Positions 8,678 to 16,867 of a stretch of DNA of 27,184 nt are shown here, piece by piece; positions within the stretch are counted from its first letter, which is position 1; each line of letters starts with the position of its first letter. Position numbers and translations under genes: made by a program. The notes beneath the pieces were generated by a model. That model was not told the origin of the DNA. It did no database searches and saw only the letters and a list, made by a program, of their open reading frames with translations. Source of the DNA: a virus; IMG/VR virus record IMGVR_UViG_3300028569_000145, positions 1-27,184 of that record. One strand, given 5' to 3'.

Positions 8678-10945
8678 TCAACTGTACACCTTGGGATTGC
8701 CTGATGCCATGGCCATGTAGTCCAGTTGTGATTCAGCATCAAGGCCTTCCATTTCAGCCTTGATCTGTGCTGCTTTGGTGGCATTGAGATCAGCCACGCT
8801 GAGGCGTTGTTTGTCTTCAGGTGAGGGTTCTCGGTTGCCTTGAGCTTTTTGTCCTGCTTCAATCATGGCCCGAACTTCATCATCGCTGGGCAAGTAGGTG
8901 TCTGCTTCTTTCACGCCCAGCACATACAGGGTGTCAGCAAAGGGTTTCTTGATCTTGACATAGATTTCTGGTGTGAGCGTGCCGGCTTGCACCATGGCTT
9001 GTGTGGCCTGATAGAGATCGGTCTGACACTTCTGAATGATCTGCAGGCGACCCAGGGCATTTTCCTGACTCATCATGCCCAGAGCCAGTTCGGTTTGAAT
9101 GTGTTTGCGATCACAGAAGTTCATGTCATCCCAGGCCAGGTAGTCCAGGAACTCTGGCTTGCGATCAGGGTGATACTTGGCAGCCATTTTCTTCACACCA
9201 TAATCATCACCATATTGAATCAGGGTACGCCACACCAACCAAATGGCTTCTTTCAATCCATCAGCGGCATTGCGCACTGTGTTGTCTTGAATGATCTGAT
9301 TGGGTGTAAGAGCCATTTGAAGTTTGATACCTGAGTTGCCAGGTGCCATAACTTCAGGATTAAACACATCACTCGGCGTGGTCATGCCCACCATGGCCAT
9401 GGTATCTTGTTGGATACGATTCATGGCCACTTCCAGGAACTGCAGATTGCCCGAGGGAGGAGGCAACTGATAGATGTCCTTGGCAGGATCAAATTTTGAA
9501 TCAAGAATGAATATGGCTGACTCACCATCTTGCAGCATTTCAAAGTCTAGACGATCTGGTTTGACACCAATACGCGGAGTGGCTGTGAGCAAACCCAGTT
9601 GTATTTCGGCTCGGGCAGCTGAGGTGTTGTATTCCTGCATGGGAATCACACTCTCAGCAATGCTCATGCCATAGAAGTTGCCAGGTAGTGGCTTGGGACA
9701 CATGTTAGCCACAGGAATGAATTCAACTTCACGGGCTGATATGATGTATGATCCTGAATAGATCAGTTCTACCAGTTCCAGTTCACCGTCGCCGTCAATG
9801 TCGTAGCGGTTCCATACAGTAACAATGGAGATCTGGCGTGAATCAGGATCTGCTGACGCAGCCGAACTCACTGGTATGCCCATGACAGGCACTGAATCTC
9901 TGGCATGAATGGCTAGGTTGTTCAACACTGAACCTGCCTGATATGCACCGTTCATGTTGTATTCAGCAAAGCGTTCAAAAGCCGGCAGGTCAATGTCGGG
10001 ATACAGTTCTGTGGCTTCTTGTATGGTCATGGGGTCATAGTAGCCACAGAAAGGTTGGTCTTTCATTTCTGGCACAGTGGGGTCACAAATCCAAAAATGC
10101 TGTGCAATGGGATTGAATTTGATTTTTATATTGTAGCCAGTGAGTTTGTACCGGGCTGTGTAAATGGTGTTGCGATTCACAGCTTCGGTCAGGATGTCTT
10201 GTTGACCCTGAACACTCTGAGCCTGTTGTTCCTGTTGCATGGCTTCCAGGTCCATGTCATCTGATCCCAGACCCTCCAGCAGGGCATCCACCTGGCCCTG
10301 CATCTGAGTCTGTTCTTGATCACCCAGCAACTGTTGAACTTCGGCCATGACTGCTGGCATTCTAACTCCGGTGCGTCTGCGAGTCTGTCTCAGTGCTGTG
10401 AGTCCAGAATCTGCTGCCTGTTGCTCAAATGCCCGGAGCTCATCTTGTGTGCCAGAAGTTTCCACATAGCGTATGACTTGTTCACGCACCGGCATGATCA
10501 TCATCATGCCATTTTTGTGCATGTTGGCATCCATGACCCAGCGTTCTAGAATAAAGTGCGGATCATTCATTTCGTTTATGACATGGCTCACCATGTTGGT
10601 GGCCTGGTGCGCTGCTGCTTCATCTTCGGTGCCATCAGCCACAAATTCAAAACTGACTTCACCATTGGGCGCCAGGCCCTTGGTGATCACTGCTGTGGCA
10701 TAATCTACCACAGGTTTTACTGAAGGGTGAATGTAATCAATGCCATTCACCGGTGCTGTGGAGTCTGTCACAGCAAGACACAGGTAGTGATAGTCACTGG
10801 CTCGATTCACAGCATTCTTGGTGCCAAGATAACGCAGATAACTGGCCATTTTGACATCCATGAGATTCTTCATTCTCACAAAGTTGGCATTGATTTTGCG
10901 ATTCTGATTGATTTCATTGACTGGAATATTTTTAATATCTAGCAT
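8678..10945 (-). CDS. portal protein, P22-like (755 aa)
   Basis: A large portal with the P22-type layout: a helical N-terminus (INANFVRMKNLMDVKMASYLRYLG), a wing region with YIHPSVKPVVDYATAVITKGLAPNGEVSFEF and NDPHFILERWVMDANMHKNGM, then a long Gln-rich linker (residues about 190-260). The core follows, with QHFWICDPTVPEMKDQPFCGY, WNRYDIDGDGELELVELIYSG, PLPGNFYGMSIAESVIPMQEYN and LTATPRIGVKPDRLD. The C-terminal helical part resembles the P22 barrel region but is shorter. It would form the dodecameric ring through which DNA is packaged and ejected. Start ATG 10945 has AGGA about 11 nt upstream and the TCAATCGCTAAATAAT promoter box. Length and motifs fit the family well. Confidence 0.88.
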   Translation of the reverse strand: MLDIKNIPVNEINQNRKINANFVRMKNLMDVKMASYLRYLGTKNAVNRASDYHYLCLAVTDSTAPVNGIDYIHPSVKPVVDYATAVITKGLAPNGEVSFEFVADGTEDEAAAHQATNMVSHVINEMNDPHFILERWVMDANMHKNGMMMIMPVREQVIRYVETSGTQDELRAFEQQAADSGLTALRQTRRRTGVRMPAVMAEVQQLLGDQEQTQMQGQVDALLEGLGSDDMDLEAMQQEQQAQSVQGQQDILTEAVNRNTIYTARYKLTGYNIKIKFNPIAQHFWICDPTVPEMKDQPFCGYYDPMTIQEATELYPDIDLPAFERFAEYNMNGAYQAGSVLNNLAIHARDSVPVMGIPVSSAASADPDSRQISIVTVWNRYDIDGDGELELVELIYSGSYIISAREVEFIPVANMCPKPLPGNFYGMSIAESVIPMQEYNTSAARAEIQLGLLTATPRIGVKPDRLDFEMLQDGESAIFILDSKFDPAKDIYQLPPPSGNLQFLEVAMNRIQQDTMAMVGMTTPSDVFNPEVMAPGNSGIKLQMALTPNQIIQDNTVRNAADGLKEAIWLVWRTLIQYGDDYGVKKMAAKYHPDRKPEFLDYLAWDDMNFCDRKHIQTELALGMMSQENALGRLQIIQKCQTDLYQATQAMVQAGTLTPEIYVKIKKPFADTLYVLGVKEADTYLPSDDEVRAMIEAGQKAQGNREPSPEDKQRLSVADLNATKAAQIKAEMEGLDAESQLDYMAMASGNPKVYS

Positions 10946-10969
10946 TGTTGGAATTTTCCTAGGATGTAT

Positions 10970-10976
10970 TATTTAG
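10970..10976 (-). promoter_or_regulatory. CTAAATA box before portal
   Basis: CTAAATA embedded in TCAATCGCTAAATAAT, identical over 16 nt to the scaffold promoter. The box is 24 nt from the portal ATG, with AGGA between them. Confidence 0.62.
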
Positions 10977-10979
10977 CGA

Positions 10980-11008
10980 TTGAGCAAAAAGCACCAGCAA
11001 AGCCAGGC
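10980..11008 (-). terminator. weak terminator-like hairpin before the portal promoter
   Basis: Just after the stop of the 68-aa gene, the minus strand has AGCCTGG...CTGGTGCT, which can pair with two G-U wobbles and one bulge around CTTTG. TTTTGC follows. Stability is modest. The same order (hairpin, then CTAAATA box) recurs elsewhere in the window. Confidence 0.4.
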
Positions 11009-11215
11009 TCAAACCCCAGGCTGATCTCGATGTATCATAAAACAGGCTTGACATGCCACAGGGGGTTCAGAATCTGGAATCTCATACACTGTGGGATCAA
11101 GATCCAGGAGCATGGCTGTGATGGCAAATGACTGTGCATGGTCAGGACACAGTGCCGTGGCATTTTCGCCCACAGCAGCAAGAAACTCACCGCGTTGTAT
11201 CAGCAGGCTGCTCAT
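11009..11215 (-). CDS. small Cys/His protein (68 aa), unknown
   Basis: Starts inside the 3' end of the glycosyltransferase gene (29-nt overlap), with AGGAG about 10 nt before the ATG, which supports a real start. The protein has CPDH at about residue 23 and CQACFMIH near the C-terminus, so a Zn-binding C..H / C..C..H arrangement is possible but not proven. I recognise no family. It is the last gene before the portal promoter and appears to belong to the methyltransferase/glycosyltransferase transcription unit. Confidence 0.65.
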   Translation of the reverse strand: MSSLLIQRGEFLAAVGENATALCPDHAQSFAITAMLLDLDPTVYEIPDSEPPVACQACFMIHRDQPGV

Positions 11216-11933
11216 GTTCCAGGGCTCCTGTGATCAGATTGAACATTCCAGCCAGGAACTCACCGCGTGTGTGTGATCGTGTGCCATGATAGTGAATAAT
11301 CCTGGCATGTTCAATGGGCAAGGTGTTGAACTGTGCGTGTTGTGCCAGTTCAGGCAGATGAAGGCCTGTGGGGGCTTGCCAGTTCAGTTCAGGATGATGT
11401 GCATCTTCCCAGGTCAAACCTTGACTCCAAAACATTCGGTTAAAGATAATCTGCTCTTGGTCCCATATGGTCAAATCCCAGTTCTGTGCCATTTGATCAC
11501 CCAGTTCCCACACAGTTTCACTCATGCTGTGCGGATGGTACCGCACAGCAGCATTGAAGTAGTCGGGAAACTCAGCATGCTGGGCAGGTGTGGTCCAATT
11601 GAACAATCGATACTCTGGCCAGCGTCCAAACATTTCCACAGGTCGAACAAAGATTGCATCTGAATCCAGGTACAAGATGTTGCAGGGTTCTTGATGCCAC
11701 AAGGCATGGATGCGTTGCCAGTTGGCTTGAAACATTTCTACTCGGCTTGCAAATGTGCCACCAAATTCAATGCCTTGCCATGAACCGCGCAGAAACTTTC
11801 TGGCACTGGCCACACTGGCTTCAAACATGCGTTGATAGCTGGCACGCACACCAGGCTTGCCAGCAGCTTCAATGCCGTGTTGTGGTTGTTGTTCTGTGAT
11901 GTCACAGTTGGTCCATACTACATAATTTTTCAT
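11187..11933 (-). CDS. GT-A fold glycosyltransferase-like protein (248 aa)
   Basis: The segment NILYLDSDAIFVRPVEMF (DSD at residues 90-92) is the hydrophobic strand plus DxD motif that binds the metal and nucleotide sugar in GT-A glycosyltransferases. Further motifs fit the fold: FNAAVRYHPHS, WDQEQIIFNRMFW (about 157-169) and the C-terminal IIHYHGTRSHTRGEF, where a His often helps bind the donor phosphate. No membrane segment is present, so it should be cytoplasmic. The start overlaps the stop of the methyltransferase gene as ATGA. Substrate is unknown. It could modify phage DNA, a virion protein or host surface sugar. The fold call is good; the role is open. Confidence 0.75.
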   Translation of the reverse strand: MKNYVVWTNCDITEQQPQHGIEAAGKPGVRASYQRMFEASVASARKFLRGSWQGIEFGGTFASRVEMFQANWQRIHALWHQEPCNILYLDSDAIFVRPVEMFGRWPEYRLFNWTTPAQHAEFPDYFNAAVRYHPHSMSETVWELGDQMAQNWDLTIWDQEQIIFNRMFWSQGLTWEDAHHPELNWQAPTGLHLPELAQHAQFNTLPIEHARIIHYHGTRSHTRGEFLAGMFNLITGALEHEQPADTTR

Positions 11934-12529
11934 AGGGTTCCCCGAGTCACGGCTAGTATTCTATCATCAACACGATGCGTATATCCGCGATAGTAGTCCA
12001 CACGGTGTGGTTCCTGGCACCAGCTGCTGATGAATTCACGCAGGGCCTGGGTGTTGTCATTGTTTTCAATGTCTTCTATGAAATAAGTGCCACCAGGTTT
12101 CACAAACTTCCAGTAGTTTTTCAAGGTGCAGATCTGTGATGTGAGATCATGCGCACCATCATCAATCACAAACTGATGCTGATCCAGATCAGGCACTGCC
12201 CAGGCGTCGGTTGAATCCACACCCCAGTGCCACACAGTGTGAGTGAGTTGAGATTGAAATGGCAGCGACTTATTGAAACCCTGGCGTAGGTCAATGCCAG
12301 TGAGTGTGACACTGTCAAAGTACTGCTGCCACAACAGCTGACTGGCTCCGGTCATGACACCAATTTCCAGTATGCTGCTGACAGCACGATGTGGTTCAAA
12401 ATATCCTTCGTAGAACTCAATGTATGAGTGCTGGGTGCCTTTGTCTGAAAATTCAGTGACCAATTCACCTGAGTGGCCAGCAGCGTGTTCTGCCACCAGG
12501 TGGCTGTAAAGTTGTCTTAATGGTGTCAT
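11930..12529 (-). CDS. class I SAM-dependent methyltransferase (199 aa)
   Basis: The Rossmann motif I is ILEIGVMTGAS (residues 53-63), followed by LTGIDL (motif II acidic residue at 80), FVIDDGAHD (about 120-128) and FVKPGGTYFIEDI (about 142-154). This order resembles the TylF/cephalosporin-hydroxylase-like O-methyltransferases that act on sugars and small molecules more than DNA methylases; no NPPY or DPPY motif is present. I chose ATG 12529 because the longer frame upstream overlaps the end of the large terminase in another frame. The T4-late-like TATAAATA lies 26 nt ahead of it. No strong Shine-Dalgarno is visible. It is coupled by ATGA to the glycosyltransferase, so the two probably act on one substrate. 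Confidence 0.78.
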   Translation of the reverse strand: MTPLRQLYSHLVAEHAAGHSGELVTEFSDKGTQHSYIEFYEGYFEPHRAVSSILEIGVMTGASQLLWQQYFDSVTLTGIDLRQGFNKSLPFQSQLTHTVWHWGVDSTDAWAVPDLDQHQFVIDDGAHDLTSQICTLKNYWKFVKPGGTYFIEDIENNDNTQALREFISSWCQEPHRVDYYRGYTHRVDDRILAVTRGTL

Positions 12530-12555
12530 GATGTGCAGTTCTTTTGCATTACACT

Positions 12556-12563
12556 TATTTATA
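12556..12563 (-). promoter_or_regulatory. TATAAATA box before methyltransferase/glycosyltransferase unit
   Basis: The minus strand reads TATAAATA, identical to the T4 late promoter octamer. It lies in the 40-nt gap between the terminase stop and the methyltransferase ATG, 26 nt from the latter. Confidence 0.6.
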
Positions 12564-12569
12564 TTAATT

Positions 12570-14183
12570 TCAAGCAGCAGGATTATATGATTTCTTCCAG
12601 GCAGGCAAATTGGTCTCATCTCTAGTTCTGTAGACTTGATCGCGTTGTGCTGCCATGCGCTGTCGTGGAGAGAGATTGTCCCAGGGTTCAGCAATGCCCT
12701 GCAAACAGGCCAACAAGGCGTATCGTGCTGAGTCAATGCAGTCGTCTGGATCACTAAAGCGACCTTGAGTGTCCACAAAGTAGTTCTGTGCTTCACGCAA
12801 GAACTCCACACAGTTTTCATTGATCATGAGACTGCCCACTTCCAACATCTGTCGCATTTGGTTGATGCCATAACTTTTGTGATTGGTGGTGCGCCCTTGT
12901 GGGTCTGGTGGGTTCATGATGGCACCTGCGATCACATTGAGTTCGTACTGTTCAAACAATTCTCTAATACTGGTGCTGCTCATGGTGTAGCGTCCCGGCG
13001 TGGAAGCATCAGCTGGCAGCACAATGGGTGTGCCATGCACTTCGGGTCGCAGCAAGTGATTGATGTACTGTGTGGGCACAGCTTCTTCCACACCCTGCAC
13101 CACTATTTGTCGATGCAGCCAGGCTGACCGTTCATATGGATCCCAGTACATGAGACTGATCACTGTTTTGTCGTTGACCAAGCCCAGGTCAAGAGCAATC
13201 ACACGCTGGATGTTGCGCATTTCTTGGAATGGAATGTCACCAGTCCGATATGTGGGCCAGTCACGCAGCTGAAACACAGCACCTCGGCCCATGACAGGTT
13301 TGCCTTGCATACGAGCATCGCGTTCGTGTGGCAGGTAATCTCTGCTGAGTTGTTCGCGTGTGGATCGCAGCAGGAATGGTTCGCCCCAGAGATCATATTC
13401 AGGCACATCATCCCAGCTCACACGCACATAGTCATAACCTTGTTCACGGTTCCAGAACTTGCTGACAAGGCCATTGAGACCTTTGAGTGGTGTGAAACTG
13501 CACAGGATCCGGCCCTGTGTGGTGGCAGTGCGTGTGACTATTTCTGAAAAGAAGTCATCTGGTGGCTGCTCGTCAAACACAGCAAGGTCCAATTTGAAAC
13601 CCTGTAACTGACGCACTTCCTGTGTGTAGTTGGCAAACAACAAGTAGCTGCGGCCGCCTGCACTGTGCAGGATCTCTACACCAATACAGTTGGCACCATC
13701 ACTGCGCATGGTGTCTTGAACAATGGCTGACCTGGGAATGGCACCTGTGCCCATGTGATCACGCAGTTTGACATCTGGTGTGCCCAGCAGTTCTTGTTGC
13801 AGTACCAAGGCCACCTGACTCCAACCTTCACCTGCTACCATCACAGTCACGGGTCTGTCGTAGCGGTCACCTGACCACCACTCAGGATATTGACCAGTAA
13901 GGTGCATGGCGGTTTCATAACAGGTGCTCACAGTTTTACCAATACGGTTGGCAGCAAGAATGCCTCGACGGTCACTGCGAGTGTTGAAGAACCGTAATTG
14001 ATGCTCAAATGGTCTGAAGTAACGCAGTTGATTGTACTGCATGTCTTCACTCACAGCAATGGAGAGATCACGCAGGGTTGACTGCGTGTCATGATCAAAT
14101 TGTTTTAGTGCAGCAGGTGTGAGGTCATGCTGATCACACACATATCTCACAGCCCGCCGCATGAGCACGGCAGGATCCAGCAT
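12570..14183 (-). CDS. terL: terminase large subunit (537 aa)
   Basis: The ATPase domain has Walker A AANRIGKT (residues 77-84), Walker B LDLAVFDEQ with D203 and E204, and the coupling motif CSFTPLKG (about 228-235). The nuclease domain begins with RVIALDLGL (D331), and the C-terminal DDCIDSARYALLA carries further acidic metal-binding residues. HLTGQYPEWWSGDRYDRP after Walker A is typical of one branch of phage terminases. I chose ATG 14183, which overlaps the upstream stop as TGATG; the longer frame to 14234 lies within the preceding gene. It powers DNA packaging through the portal and cuts the concatemer. Length is normal. The cutting mode (headful or site-specific) cannot be read from this. 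Confidence 0.92.
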   Translation of the reverse strand: MLDPAVLMRRAVRYVCDQHDLTPAALKQFDHDTQSTLRDLSIAVSEDMQYNQLRYFRPFEHQLRFFNTRSDRRGILAANRIGKTVSTCYETAMHLTGQYPEWWSGDRYDRPVTVMVAGEGWSQVALVLQQELLGTPDVKLRDHMGTGAIPRSAIVQDTMRSDGANCIGVEILHSAGGRSYLLFANYTQEVRQLQGFKLDLAVFDEQPPDDFFSEIVTRTATTQGRILCSFTPLKGLNGLVSKFWNREQGYDYVRVSWDDVPEYDLWGEPFLLRSTREQLSRDYLPHERDARMQGKPVMGRGAVFQLRDWPTYRTGDIPFQEMRNIQRVIALDLGLVNDKTVISLMYWDPYERSAWLHRQIVVQGVEEAVPTQYINHLLRPEVHGTPIVLPADASTPGRYTMSSTSIRELFEQYELNVIAGAIMNPPDPQGRTTNHKSYGINQMRQMLEVGSLMINENCVEFLREAQNYFVDTQGRFSDPDDCIDSARYALLACLQGIAEPWDNLSPRQRMAAQRDQVYRTRDETNLPAWKKSYNPAA

Positions 14184-14506
14184 CAACCAGCCTCGTTGAT
14201 GGGCCAGTGCTGGCGAACCTGTTCCAGGTGCCACAGTGCAGCAGCAAGACTGGCCAATTCACCAGGCTGTGCAGGCCAAGTATCAGGTGCGCTGAGATCC
14301 GTGCCAGGCGGCTTGTTGAGACAATACTGTAGTCGTTCCATGACAAGTCGCATGACATGTTCCAGTTGTCCTGGCATGCGAGCCACAAAGGCTTCACGAT
14401 TCACAGCATTGACCTTTTGCATGATCTTGGTGTCATCCGCACGCCGTGTTTCCACTGCGTTGTGAATCATGCCATCACGCAGGTGGGGATTCGGAGCCGA
14501 GGTCAT
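14183..14506 (-). CDS. small protein directly upstream of terL (107 aa), unknown
   Basis: Joined to both neighbours: its ATG overlaps the upstream stop as ATGA and its TGA overlaps the terL start as TGATG, so the three are translated together. The protein is soluble and helical, with RADDTKIMQKVNAVNREAFVA, PGQLEHVMRLVMERLQYCLN and an Ala/Leu-rich C-terminal helix (GELASLAAALWHLEQVRQHW). Position would fit a small terminase, but no DNA-binding motif is visible and a better candidate lies at 16864-17223. It may be a packaging accessory. Family not recognised. Confidence 0.75.
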   Translation of the reverse strand: MTSAPNPHLRDGMIHNAVETRRADDTKIMQKVNAVNREAFVARMPGQLEHVMRLVMERLQYCLNKPPGTDLSAPDTWPAQPGELASLAAALWHLEQVRQHWPINEAG

Positions 14507-15300
14507 GACTCAAGATCCCAAGGGTTTTCAGCTGCTCGTTGATCCAGGCTGATGAAATCACGATCCACATACTTGACCCATTGATTTGAATCATTGTACT
14601 TGAATGTCTGCATCATGGCGCGGAGTCTGCGACCCACTGGTGTCAATGTGCCATCCTCACGCTGCACAATCTGTTCACCGGTTCTGGGATCTACCCATTT
14701 CATGATCTCGGGTCTGATGCGACCAAACTTGTCAATCTTTTCACCATGAGGTTTGGGTTCAATTGGACCCAGCACTTCGTATGTGATGCAACCATTGCGG
14801 TACTTGCGAAAGTTCACATGCATGCGTCGACCCTGAGCACGATACTGTTCGTCACTGTGTGGCACAAATGCAGTGTAGAATTCATTCTGTAAGTCAGTCA
14901 GTGGAGGAATAGCAGGATCTCTTGCGGGCAGGTCTTTCATGGGTTCTTCTGGCACCATGTCAGCACGGTCCAGGTAGGGATTGCCATCACCAATGAATCT
15001 GGGATCAACTTCCACACCGTTGAGCACATCCATGGCCACTTGATATTTGAGCTTGTTGGCACGACCCTTGAGGTTCAGCACCACACCGGTTTGGTCAAAC
15101 ACAAAGCGTTCCAGGTCCGTGGCAGTGGGAAAGTCTGTCATCAAGCCTTCGGTATCAAACTCGGCATTGCTCGTGGCCAGGTGTGGCACTGGCACAGCAG
15201 GAGTCTGGGGTGTGGGGGTTTTCTTTGGGGCTGCCACAGCGGCTTTTTTTGCTGTGGCAGGTGCGGGATTGTCATCCCATGGGTTGATTTCGTCAGTCAT
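14503..15300 (-). CDS. conserved-looking phage protein of unknown function (265 aa)
   Basis: The first 45 residues are a low-complexity Ala/Pro/Lys/Thr linker (KKAAVAAPKKTPTPQTP). A folded region follows with FPTATDLERFVFDQTGVVLNLKGRANKLKYQVAMDVLNG, a HSDEQYRAQGRRMHVNFRKYRNG strand-rich part and a C-terminal stretch YNDSNQWVKYVDRDFISLDQRAAENPWDL. No catalytic motif is obvious. AAAGGA about 7 nt before the ATG supports the start, and the terminator hairpin just upstream shows that it opens a transcript leading into terL. It may be a packaging or head protein. I do not recognise the family. Confidence 0.8.
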   Translation of the reverse strand: MTDEINPWDDNPAPATAKKAAVAAPKKTPTPQTPAVPVPHLATSNAEFDTEGLMTDFPTATDLERFVFDQTGVVLNLKGRANKLKYQVAMDVLNGVEVDPRFIGDGNPYLDRADMVPEEPMKDLPARDPAIPPLTDLQNEFYTAFVPHSDEQYRAQGRRMHVNFRKYRNGCITYEVLGPIEPKPHGEKIDKFGRIRPEIMKWVDPRTGEQIVQREDGTLTPVGRRLRAMMQTFKYNDSNQWVKYVDRDFISLDQRAAENPWDLES

Positions 15301-15329
15301 GTCTTGTCCTTTCTAAACAAATCAAAATA

Positions 15330-15354
15330 CTCCACACACCCTGTGCGTGTGGAG
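15330..15354 (-). terminator. terminator hairpin after the 88-aa gene
   Basis: An 8-bp stem, CTCCACAC with GTGTGGAG, around a short loop. On the minus strand it is followed by TATTTTGATTTG. It lies in the 72-bp gap between the 88-aa gene and the 265-aa gene. Confidence 0.65.
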
Positions 15355-15372
15355 TGGGGGAAACTAAATTCC

Positions 15373-15639
15373 TTAGGCTCGGTTGCCTTTGGTGGGTCCA
15401 CGACCAACATTGACCCGGGGCTTGAGTGGTTCAACGGTGCGGTCTCTAAATCCTTGCATTCCACGACCACGAGCCGCCACTGCGTCTGTGACCATGTCAG
15501 CTAGAGCACTGCGCTCTGAACCGCTCTTGCTCTTGGCAGCGATGAATTGATCACGCTTGCTGGCTGTGCCTGCATTGCCTGTGGTGGGGCCACGCTTTTG
15601 GTTTACGCTTTTGCTCTGCATGTTTTTGGTTGAAATCAT
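15373..15639 (-). CDS. small basic protein (88 aa), unknown
   Basis: A Lys/Arg/Gly/Ser-rich, probably largely disordered protein (QSKSVNQKRGPTTGNAG, RGRGMQGFRDRTVEP, VGRGPTKGNRA). GGAG lies about 10 nt before the ATG, which follows the upstream stop by one base. It is one of four short basic proteins between the small and large terminase genes. A nucleic-acid-binding or virion-associated role is plausible from composition but unproven. It ends in a hairpin terminator. Confidence 0.72.
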   Translation of the reverse strand: MISTKNMQSKSVNQKRGPTTGNAGTASKRDQFIAAKSKSGSERSALADMVTDAVAARGRGMQGFRDRTVEPLKPRVNVGRGPTKGNRA

Positions 15640-15640
15640 A

Positions 15641-15988
15641 TTAAATTACTCCGGGAGTTACGAACACTGAGCCTGTGGCTGAGTCACCTGCCGCGCTGAT
15701 GTAAAGACTGCCTGTGCGATAGGTTGAATCAATCTTTAACATCACTGTGCTGGCTGGACCAATAATGGTTCCTATACCGTTGGCACCCGAAGTTGGTATG
15801 GAGGCATTGGTGTCTAGTGCATTGAAACTGTAGTTCACTGCAACCACATTGGCCGCATCAGGATTCACAACCAGCAACACATTGGGCATGCCGTATTCAG
15901 CAGTGCTTAGGGTTACTGAGGTATCAGTTGAATCATCAGCATACGAAACAATAGCTGATGGTCCTTGTGGGATGAAAGGTATAGTCAT
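15641..15988 (-). CDS. small beta-rich protein (115 aa), possible virion decoration protein
   Basis: The sequence alternates short beta-type segments (SAIVSYADDSTDTSVTLSTA, MPNVLLVVNPDAANVVAVNYSF, STVMLKIDSTYRTGSLYISA, SVFVTPGVI) with Ala/Gly/Thr turns, and has no Cys and no charged helix. This looks like a jelly-roll or Ig-like surface protein. AAGGA precedes the ATG. It sits in the string of small genes between the terminase subunits. A decoration or head-fibre role is inference from the fold pattern; no family was recognised. Confidence 0.75.
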   Translation of the reverse strand: MTIPFIPQGPSAIVSYADDSTDTSVTLSTAEYGMPNVLLVVNPDAANVVAVNYSFNALDTNASIPTSGANGIGTIIGPASTVMLKIDSTYRTGSLYISAAGDSATGSVFVTPGVI

Positions 15989-16000
15989 TGTGCTCTATCC

Positions 16001-16462
16001 TTAGTATTGGCTCTTGGGACCATAGTTGAAGTTGCTACGACCAGAAGCCACATCGGGTCGTGAACCTTTTTTCACTGCACCATAGTCTGGACCACCTGAC
16101 TGACCCATGCGAATCTGGTCTGGATTGGCTGGTGATTTAGGCATGACACCACCTGCACCACGGTACTGTTGACCACGGTTGATGTTGTCTCTCGTGCTGC
16201 CTTGTGCAGGCAACCGGGGCATGGGTGATGTCATGGGCCGGCGGTCTGTGTCGCGTGTGACTGAAGCACCAACATTCTTTGGCAAGTCGCATGAACCATC
16301 ATTGCCTGTGCGGTTTGGTGCTTGTGGTTTCTGTACCAGGCGTCCATCGTTTGAATGTCCTGACCATTGGTTGTGGGCAAAGCGGCTGGAACCTTTCTTG
16401 GGTCCATCGCCAATGCCGTCAAACTGCATGTTTCGGTCTGTTTGTGTTCCTGCTGGTTTCAT
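16001..16462 (-). CDS. basic, Gly/Pro/Arg-rich protein (153 aa), unknown
   Basis: A hydrophilic low-complexity protein rich in Gly, Arg, Asn, Pro and Gln (KKGSSRFAHNQWSGHSNDG, RRPMTSPMPRLPAQGSTRDN, PDYGAVKKGSRPDVASG), likely disordered. The start is ATG 16462 with AAGGAAAGA ahead and overlaps the upstream stop as ATGA. It has hardly any hydrophobic core, so it may be a DNA- or capsid-bound protein. I recognise no family. Confidence 0.72.
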   Translation of the reverse strand: MKPAGTQTDRNMQFDGIGDGPKKGSSRFAHNQWSGHSNDGRLVQKPQAPNRTGNDGSCDLPKNVGASVTRDTDRRPMTSPMPRLPAQGSTRDNINRGQQYRGAGGVMPKSPANPDQIRMGQSGGPDYGAVKKGSRPDVASGRSNFNYGPKSQY

Positions 16463-16632
16463 TTTGTCTTTCCTTGTGATTTGGATTTTTTTGCAGTCTT
16501 TGCACTGGCACGAAATGCCGCTGCTGTGGGAGCGCCCTTGCTACCAGTGGGTCTCATGCGTTCACCTGAACCTGACGCAATGCGTTCACGCTTGGCTCTG
16601 ATGTTGGCATACAATCCTGGTTTCTCTTTCAT
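16459..16632 (-). CDS. small basic conserved phage protein (57 aa)
   Basis: I start this at ATG 16632 (MKEKPGLYANIRAKRERI) rather than at the far upstream start, which overlaps the neighbouring gene in another frame. The sequence KPGLYANIRAKRERIASGSG and MRPTGSKGAPTAAAFRASAK is a pattern I have seen in many phages next to a DUF6321-like protein, as here. It is very basic with a Lys/Ser-rich tail (KTAKKSKSQGKTK). The function is unknown; DNA binding or head association is possible. Two bases separate it from the upstream stop, and its own stop overlaps the next start as ATGA. Confidence 0.78.
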   Translation of the reverse strand: MKEKPGLYANIRAKRERIASGSGERMRPTGSKGAPTAAAFRASAKTAKKSKSQGKTK

Positions 16633-16633
16633 C

Positions 16634-16855
16634 TCAACACTTCCATCTTGCTCTGGCGGCCTTGCCGCGTTCTCCGGTCCAACCTCGGCTACGGGCACAA
16701 AAACTCTCATGTCTTGGTCCTGTGGCAGTGGGTGCCTTAAGATTGCTACCGGTGGCCTTGTTGTACTTGGCACGACCTTTGGCTGTGAGACCAGCACCTT
16801 TGGCCACTGACAATTTCTCGCCACGCCCTACACTGAGTTTCACATTCTTCTTCAT
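16634..16855 (-). CDS. DUF6321-like small phage protein (73 aa), leaderless start
   Basis: The pattern KGAGLTAKGRAKYNKATGSN, then LKAPTATGPRHESFCARSRG and a C-terminal RARWKC matches a family found widely in phage genomes (I recall DUF6321) but without known function. The conserved FCARS Cys and the C-terminal Cys are both present. The ATG at 16855 comes 5 nt after CTAAATA (16861-16867) and has no Shine-Dalgarno. That box overlaps the stop codon of the upstream small terminase gene. It is followed closely by the 57-aa basic gene, its usual partner. Confidence 0.82.
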   Translation of the reverse strand: MKKNVKLSVGRGEKLSVAKGAGLTAKGRAKYNKATGSNLKAPTATGPRHESFCARSRGWTGERGKAARARWKC

Positions 16856-16860
16856 AATAC

Positions 16861-16867
16861 TATTTAG
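16861..16867 (-). promoter_or_regulatory. CTAAATA box before the DUF6321-like gene
   Basis: CTAAATA followed by GTATT and then ATG, a 5-nt spacing. The TAA inside the box is also the stop codon of the preceding gene, so coincidence is possible here, but the spacing equals that at three other genes. Confidence 0.5.

Noticed and set aside
12530-12820. N-terminal extension of the methyltransferase
   Set aside because: It overlaps the terL 3' end in another frame and contains the TATAAATA box; the ATG at 12529 fits the family length.
16633-16824. N-terminal extension of the 57-aa basic protein
   Set aside because: It overlaps the DUF6321-like gene in another frame; the conserved part begins at MKEKPGLY.
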